From: Dysgonamonadaceae bacterium
GTDB lineage: Bacteria; Bacteroidota; Bacteroidia; Bacteroidales; Azobacteroidaceae
Direction: 5' to 3'
DNA: 8,396 nt
NCBI GenBank assembly: GCA_031256015.1
Contig: JAIRRK010000181.1
Location: forward strand, 1 to 8,396
How positions within the stretch are numbered: position 1 is the stretch's first letter; every line of letters begins with the position of its first letter. The notes under the pieces were generated by a model, which worked only from the letters and a program-made list of their open reading frames with translations, did not search any database and was not told the DNA's origin. The position numbers were made by a program, and so were the translations under genes. Of this stretch, positions 6,490 to 8,396 are shown one piece after another.

Positions 6490-7683
6490 ATGAAAATATT
6501 GGTTTTAAATTGCGGAAGTTCATCCATTAAGTACAAGCTGTTGGATATGGAAGCTAAAACAACAATGGCTCAAGGAGGCGTCGAGAAAATCGGTTTAACC
6601 GGATCATTCCTTAAATTTTCACTTCCTTCGGGCGACAAAGTGATTTTAGAAGGAGAAATCCTGGAGCATCGCACCGGGATAGAATACATTTTAGGAGTCA
6701 TTACCGGCGAAAAATACGGATGCATCAAATCATTAACCGAAATTGATGCCGTCGGGCATCGGGTTGCTCACGGTGGAGAGAAATTTAATTCCAGTATGAT
6801 TATCGACGAAGATGTCATACAGAATATCGTAAAGTGTATCGATTTGGCTCCTTTACATAACCCGTCCAATTTGAACGGAATATATGCCGTTCAGGAATTG
6901 ATGCCCGGAGTGCCTCAAGTGGCCGTGTTTGATACGGCTTTTCACCAAACAATGCCGGATTATGCTTATATGTACGGTCTTCCCTACTCTCTATATGAAA
7001 AATATTCCATTCGCCGGTACGGTTTTCACGGAACAAGTCATCGCTACGTATCCAAAAGAGCGTGCGAGTTCTTGAATATTCCTTACGAAGAACAAAAAAT
7101 TATCAGTTGCCATATCGGAAACGGAGCGTCTATTGCCGCAATCAAAAACGGCGTTTCGATAGATACCTCAATGGGAATGACTCCCGTAGAAGGTTTGCTG
7201 ATGGGAACCCGAAGCGGAGACATCGATGCCGGAGTATTAACCTACATCATGGAAAAAGAAAATATCGGAGCGCAGGCTATTTCCACCATTGTAAACAAAT
7301 ACAGCGGTGTTTTGGGAATATCCGGAATATCTTCAGACATGCGCGAAATTGAAGCTGCCTTCGACGCCGGAAATAAAAGAGCCGTTTTAACTCTTGAAAT
7401 GTACGCATACAGAATAAGAAAATACATCGGGGCTTATGCCGCAGCTTTAGGAGGAGTGGATATCCTTATTTTTACCGGAGGAGTAGGTGAAAACCAAATC
7501 GGAATCAGAACGGACATTTGTAAAGACTTGGATTTCTTGGGAATTCAAGTGGATGAAAAAGCAAACAACGTAAAGGGAGAAGAAACTTTAATCAGTCCCG
7601 AAGACGCGAAAATCAAAGTAACCGTCATACCTACCGACGAAGAATACATGATTGCTTTAGATACTTTGAATCTGTTGAGTTGA
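6490..7683 (+). CDS. ackA: Acetate kinase
   Basis: Transfers phosphate from acetyl phosphate to ADP, giving acetate and ATP; with Pta it is the main substrate-level ATP route of fermentation. The 397-residue protein has the full ASKHA fold. Motifs are LNCGSSSIKYKL (6-17), GHRVAHGG (89-96), VFDTAFHQTMP (146-156), YGFHGTSHRYV (177-187), HIGNGAS (208-214), MGTRSGDIDAG (238-248) and FTGGVGEN (328-335). Asn7, Arg91, Asp148, His180, Arg241 and Glu384 fall at exactly the numbers of the Methanosarcina enzyme, so there are no indels up to that point and all catalytic residues are intact. The leader before the ATG is AG-rich (AAGAAGAAGAAA). It is the last gene of the pta operon. No standard U-tract terminator is seen on the plus strand right after it; the tandem palindromic repeats begin 33 bp downstream. 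Confidence 0.97.
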   Translation: MKILVLNCGSSSIKYKLLDMEAKTTMAQGGVEKIGLTGSFLKFSLPSGDKVILEGEILEHRTGIEYILGVITGEKYGCIKSLTEIDAVGHRVAHGGEKFNSSMIIDEDVIQNIVKCIDLAPLHNPSNLNGIYAVQELMPGVPQVAVFDTAFHQTMPDYAYMYGLPYSLYEKYSIRRYGFHGTSHRYVSKRACEFLNIPYEEQKIISCHIGNGASIAAIKNGVSIDTSMGMTPVEGLLMGTRSGDIDAGVLTYIMEKENIGAQAISTIVNKYSGVLGISGISSDMREIEAAFDAGNKRAVLTLEMYAYRIRKYIGAYAAALGGVDILIFTGGVGENQIGIRTDICKDLDFLGIQVDEKANNVKGEETLISPEDAKIKVTVIPTDEEYMIALDTLNLLS

Positions 7684-7715
7684 AATTCGAATCCGGTTTT
7701 TATTGAAATAGAATT

Positions 7716-7807
7716 CTCAACTAGAGTTGAGCGTTGTCCTCAACTAGGGTTGAGCGTTGTCCTCAACTAAGGTTGAGGGTTGTCCTCAACTAGGGTTGAG
7801 GGATTGA
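7716..7807. repeat. Four tandem 23-bp repeats, each with a palindrome
   Basis: The units start at 7716, 7739, 7762 and 7785. Each is a 16-bp near-palindrome, CTCAACTAGGGTTGAG, plus a 7-bp spacer, CGTTGTC. Arms CTCAAC and GTTGAG are invariant. Only the two to three centre bases (AGA, AGG, AAG, AGG) and the spacers (CGTTGTC, CGTTGTC, GGTTGTC, GGATTGA) vary; the last spacer is degenerate. Unit 1 has perfect 7-bp arms. Period, not spacer content, is conserved, so this is not a CRISPR. Arms can pair within or between units. It could be a protein-binding array, a transcript 3' end structure, or an expanded repeat family. Confidence 0.9.
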
Positions 7808-7821
7808 CTTGACTAAAATAA

Positions 7822-7847
7822 AAGGGATGCAGTTTCCTGCATCCCTT
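7822..7847 (-). terminator. Intrinsic terminator, minus strand (possibly two-way)
   Basis: A perfect 11-bp stem, AAGGGATGCAG (7822-7832) with CTGCATCCCTT (7837-7847), and a 4-nt loop. On the minus strand the loop is GAAA and the stem is followed by TTTTATTTTAG, a good U-rich tail. On the plus strand the tail is CAAACAAAC, so it is a poor classical terminator for ackA, though the hairpin may still define its transcript end. Confidence 0.75.
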
Positions 7848-7859
7848 CAAACAAACATT

Positions 7860-7937
7860 CCGATAATTGATAACGATTATTGGATAACCTTTAACTCCTT
7901 GTTGAATGTAACCGAACGAGGAGTTTTTAATAACTCC
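7860..7937. other. Cluster of small, partly exclusive hairpins
   Basis: CCGATAAT (7860-7867) pairs with ATTATTGG (7876-7883) over 8 bp with one G-T. AGGAGTT (7919-7925) can pair with upstream AACTCCT (7893-7899), while its GGAGTT can pair instead with downstream AACTCC (7932-7937); these two folds exclude each other. No coding gene is supported here. Confidence 0.4.
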
Positions 7938-8110
7938 GAGCCGGGCTTCGCCTTGCTTCCTTCTTTAGTACGTAGGCAGGGGCTGCCTAGATGATACACA
8001 GGGGCTGCCTATGAACGTAGGCAAGTAATGCCTATGGATGCACGCTGCTCCTGCGCGTAGCGCAGGCATCTTATTAGCCGTGTGCAAGCGCAGCGCAGCT
8101 CGGGCGAAAC
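7936..8110. repeat. GC-rich cluster of nested direct and inverted repeats
   Basis: Identical CAGGGGCTGCCTA occurs at 7977-7989 and 7999-8011, ACGTAGGCA at 7970-7978 and 8015-8023, and TGCCTATG at 8006-8013 and 8029-8036. These form hairpins TAGGCAG/CTGCCTA (7973-7989) and TAGGCA/TGCCTA (8018-8034). Further right are CCTGCGC/GCGCAGG (8050-8066), inside an outer GATGC/GCATC pair (8037-8041, 8066-8070), and overlapping GCGCAG copies (8088-8098). By hand count GC is about 63% over 8041-8100, clearly above the surroundings. I see no convincing reading frame; it looks like a dispersed repeat, a mobile-element remnant or a structured RNA. Confidence 0.6.
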
Positions 8111-8130
8111 GGACCGGTTTAAACACAAAA

Positions 8131-8162
8131 AATCGCATAAACAGATAACTATTTATGCGATT
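8131..8162 (-). terminator. Intrinsic terminator of the minus-strand gene at the right edge
   Basis: A perfect 11-bp stem, AATCGCATAAA (8131-8141) with TTTATGCGATT (8152-8162), around a 10-nt loop. On the minus strand it starts 18 bp after the stop of the edge gene and is followed by TTTTTTGTGTTT. The plus-strand tail (CTTTCTTATT) is also T-rich, so it may work both ways. Confidence 0.8.
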
Positions 8163-8180
8163 CTTTCTTATTAAGTCCCA

Positions 8181-8396
8181 TCAATCCGGTAAAGAAGCTA
8201 TTATTTCCAAAACTTCCGTCGGATTAAGATTTTTTGCAAGCATTTTTCCTTGAGGATCAATCAACCCGTTTCTCAAGTCTTCCCGAAAAGAATATTCTTT
8301 TAACAGATTCCATTTTCTTTTGGAAGAAATACGCCACTGAGTCGATTTTTCCAACTTGTCGGCTTCTATCACTCCTTGAAAAACAGCATCGCTTTC
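8181..8396 (-). CDS. C-terminal part of a thioredoxin-fold-like protein (5' partial)
   Basis: The minus-strand frame is open to the right window edge, so only the last 71 residues are seen; the GTG at 8372 is probably internal. The end, NGLIDPQGKMLAKNLNPTEVLEII, resembles the last strands and helix of TlpA/AhpC-type thioredoxin-fold proteins (typical form: PxxFLIDPNGKIIAKNL). A preceding W-N-x-L-x-x-x-Y-x-x-R pattern also fits. The residue aligned with the family's cis-proline is Leu, in REDLRNGLID, which would be unusual for a working thiol oxidoreductase. The CXXC or peroxidatic Cys region lies outside the window. The gene converges on ackA across about 500 bp and ends at a strong terminator. 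The family call rests on this short tail only. Confidence 0.5.
   Translation of the reverse strand, partial: ESDAVFQGVIEADKLEKSTQWRISSKRKWNLLKEYSFREDLRNGLIDPQGKMLAKNLNPTEVLEIIASLPD

Noticed and set aside
7716..7807. CRISPR array
   Set aside because: The 7-bp spacers are nearly identical and far too short, and there are no cas genes; this is a tandem palindromic repeat.
7809..7994. 61-residue plus-strand open frame after ackA
   Set aside because: It reads straight through the terminator hairpin and into the repeat cluster, has no promoter or family resemblance, and looks non-coding.

Overview
The window reads as chromosomal DNA of a Bacteroidota bacterium, probably order Bacteroidales, with the edge of a phage-like element on its left side. 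Three things support this. Several genes are preceded by the Bacteroidota -7 promoter box TAnnTTTG. Most starts have A-rich leaders rather than Shine-Dalgarno sites. The protein families and the folP-cdaA pairing also fit that phylum. The genus cannot be fixed from the sequence.

Left region (1-1350). The window opens inside a reading frame that runs in from outside. Its C-terminal part looks like a papain-fold cysteine-protease/deamidase-type toxin domain, of the sort fused to MuF-type minor head proteins of Bacteroidales prophages. Two small opposite-strand genes follow. One is acidic and aromatic-rich, and ends 3 bp from the stop of the toxin-like gene. The other is a helical 82-residue protein. 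An imperfect inverted repeat overlaps the -7 box of the first small gene. This block looks accessory and stops beside the 3' end of murF.

Central region (1357-7683). This is housekeeping DNA. murF (peptidoglycan precursor ligase, minus strand) is divergent from folP (dihydropteroate synthase), with one -7 box for each direction in the short gap. folP overlaps cdaA (membrane diadenylate cyclase) by 7 bp. A separate promoter precedes a tight three-gene unit: pta, a 3-hydroxyacyl-CoA dehydrogenase-like gene, and ackA. Pta and AckA together convert acetyl-CoA to acetate with ATP formation, and all key residues of both are visible. The gene between them keeps the dehydrogenase fold signature but has lost or changed several active-site positions. 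It is the most interesting protein of this block.

Right region (7684-8180). About 500 bp of non-coding DNA lies between ackA and a convergent gene. It holds four tandem 23-bp units, each containing a short palindrome; a perfect 11-bp hairpin with a minus-strand U-tract; a set of alternative small hairpins; a GC-rich cluster of nested direct and inverted repeats; and a second strong minus-strand terminator. The window ends in the C-terminal part of a minus-strand gene resembling a thioredoxin-fold protein.

The best candidates for something undescribed are the toxin-like domain with its convergent small partner, the divergent dehydrogenase inside the acetate operon, and the repeat-rich intergenic region after ackA.
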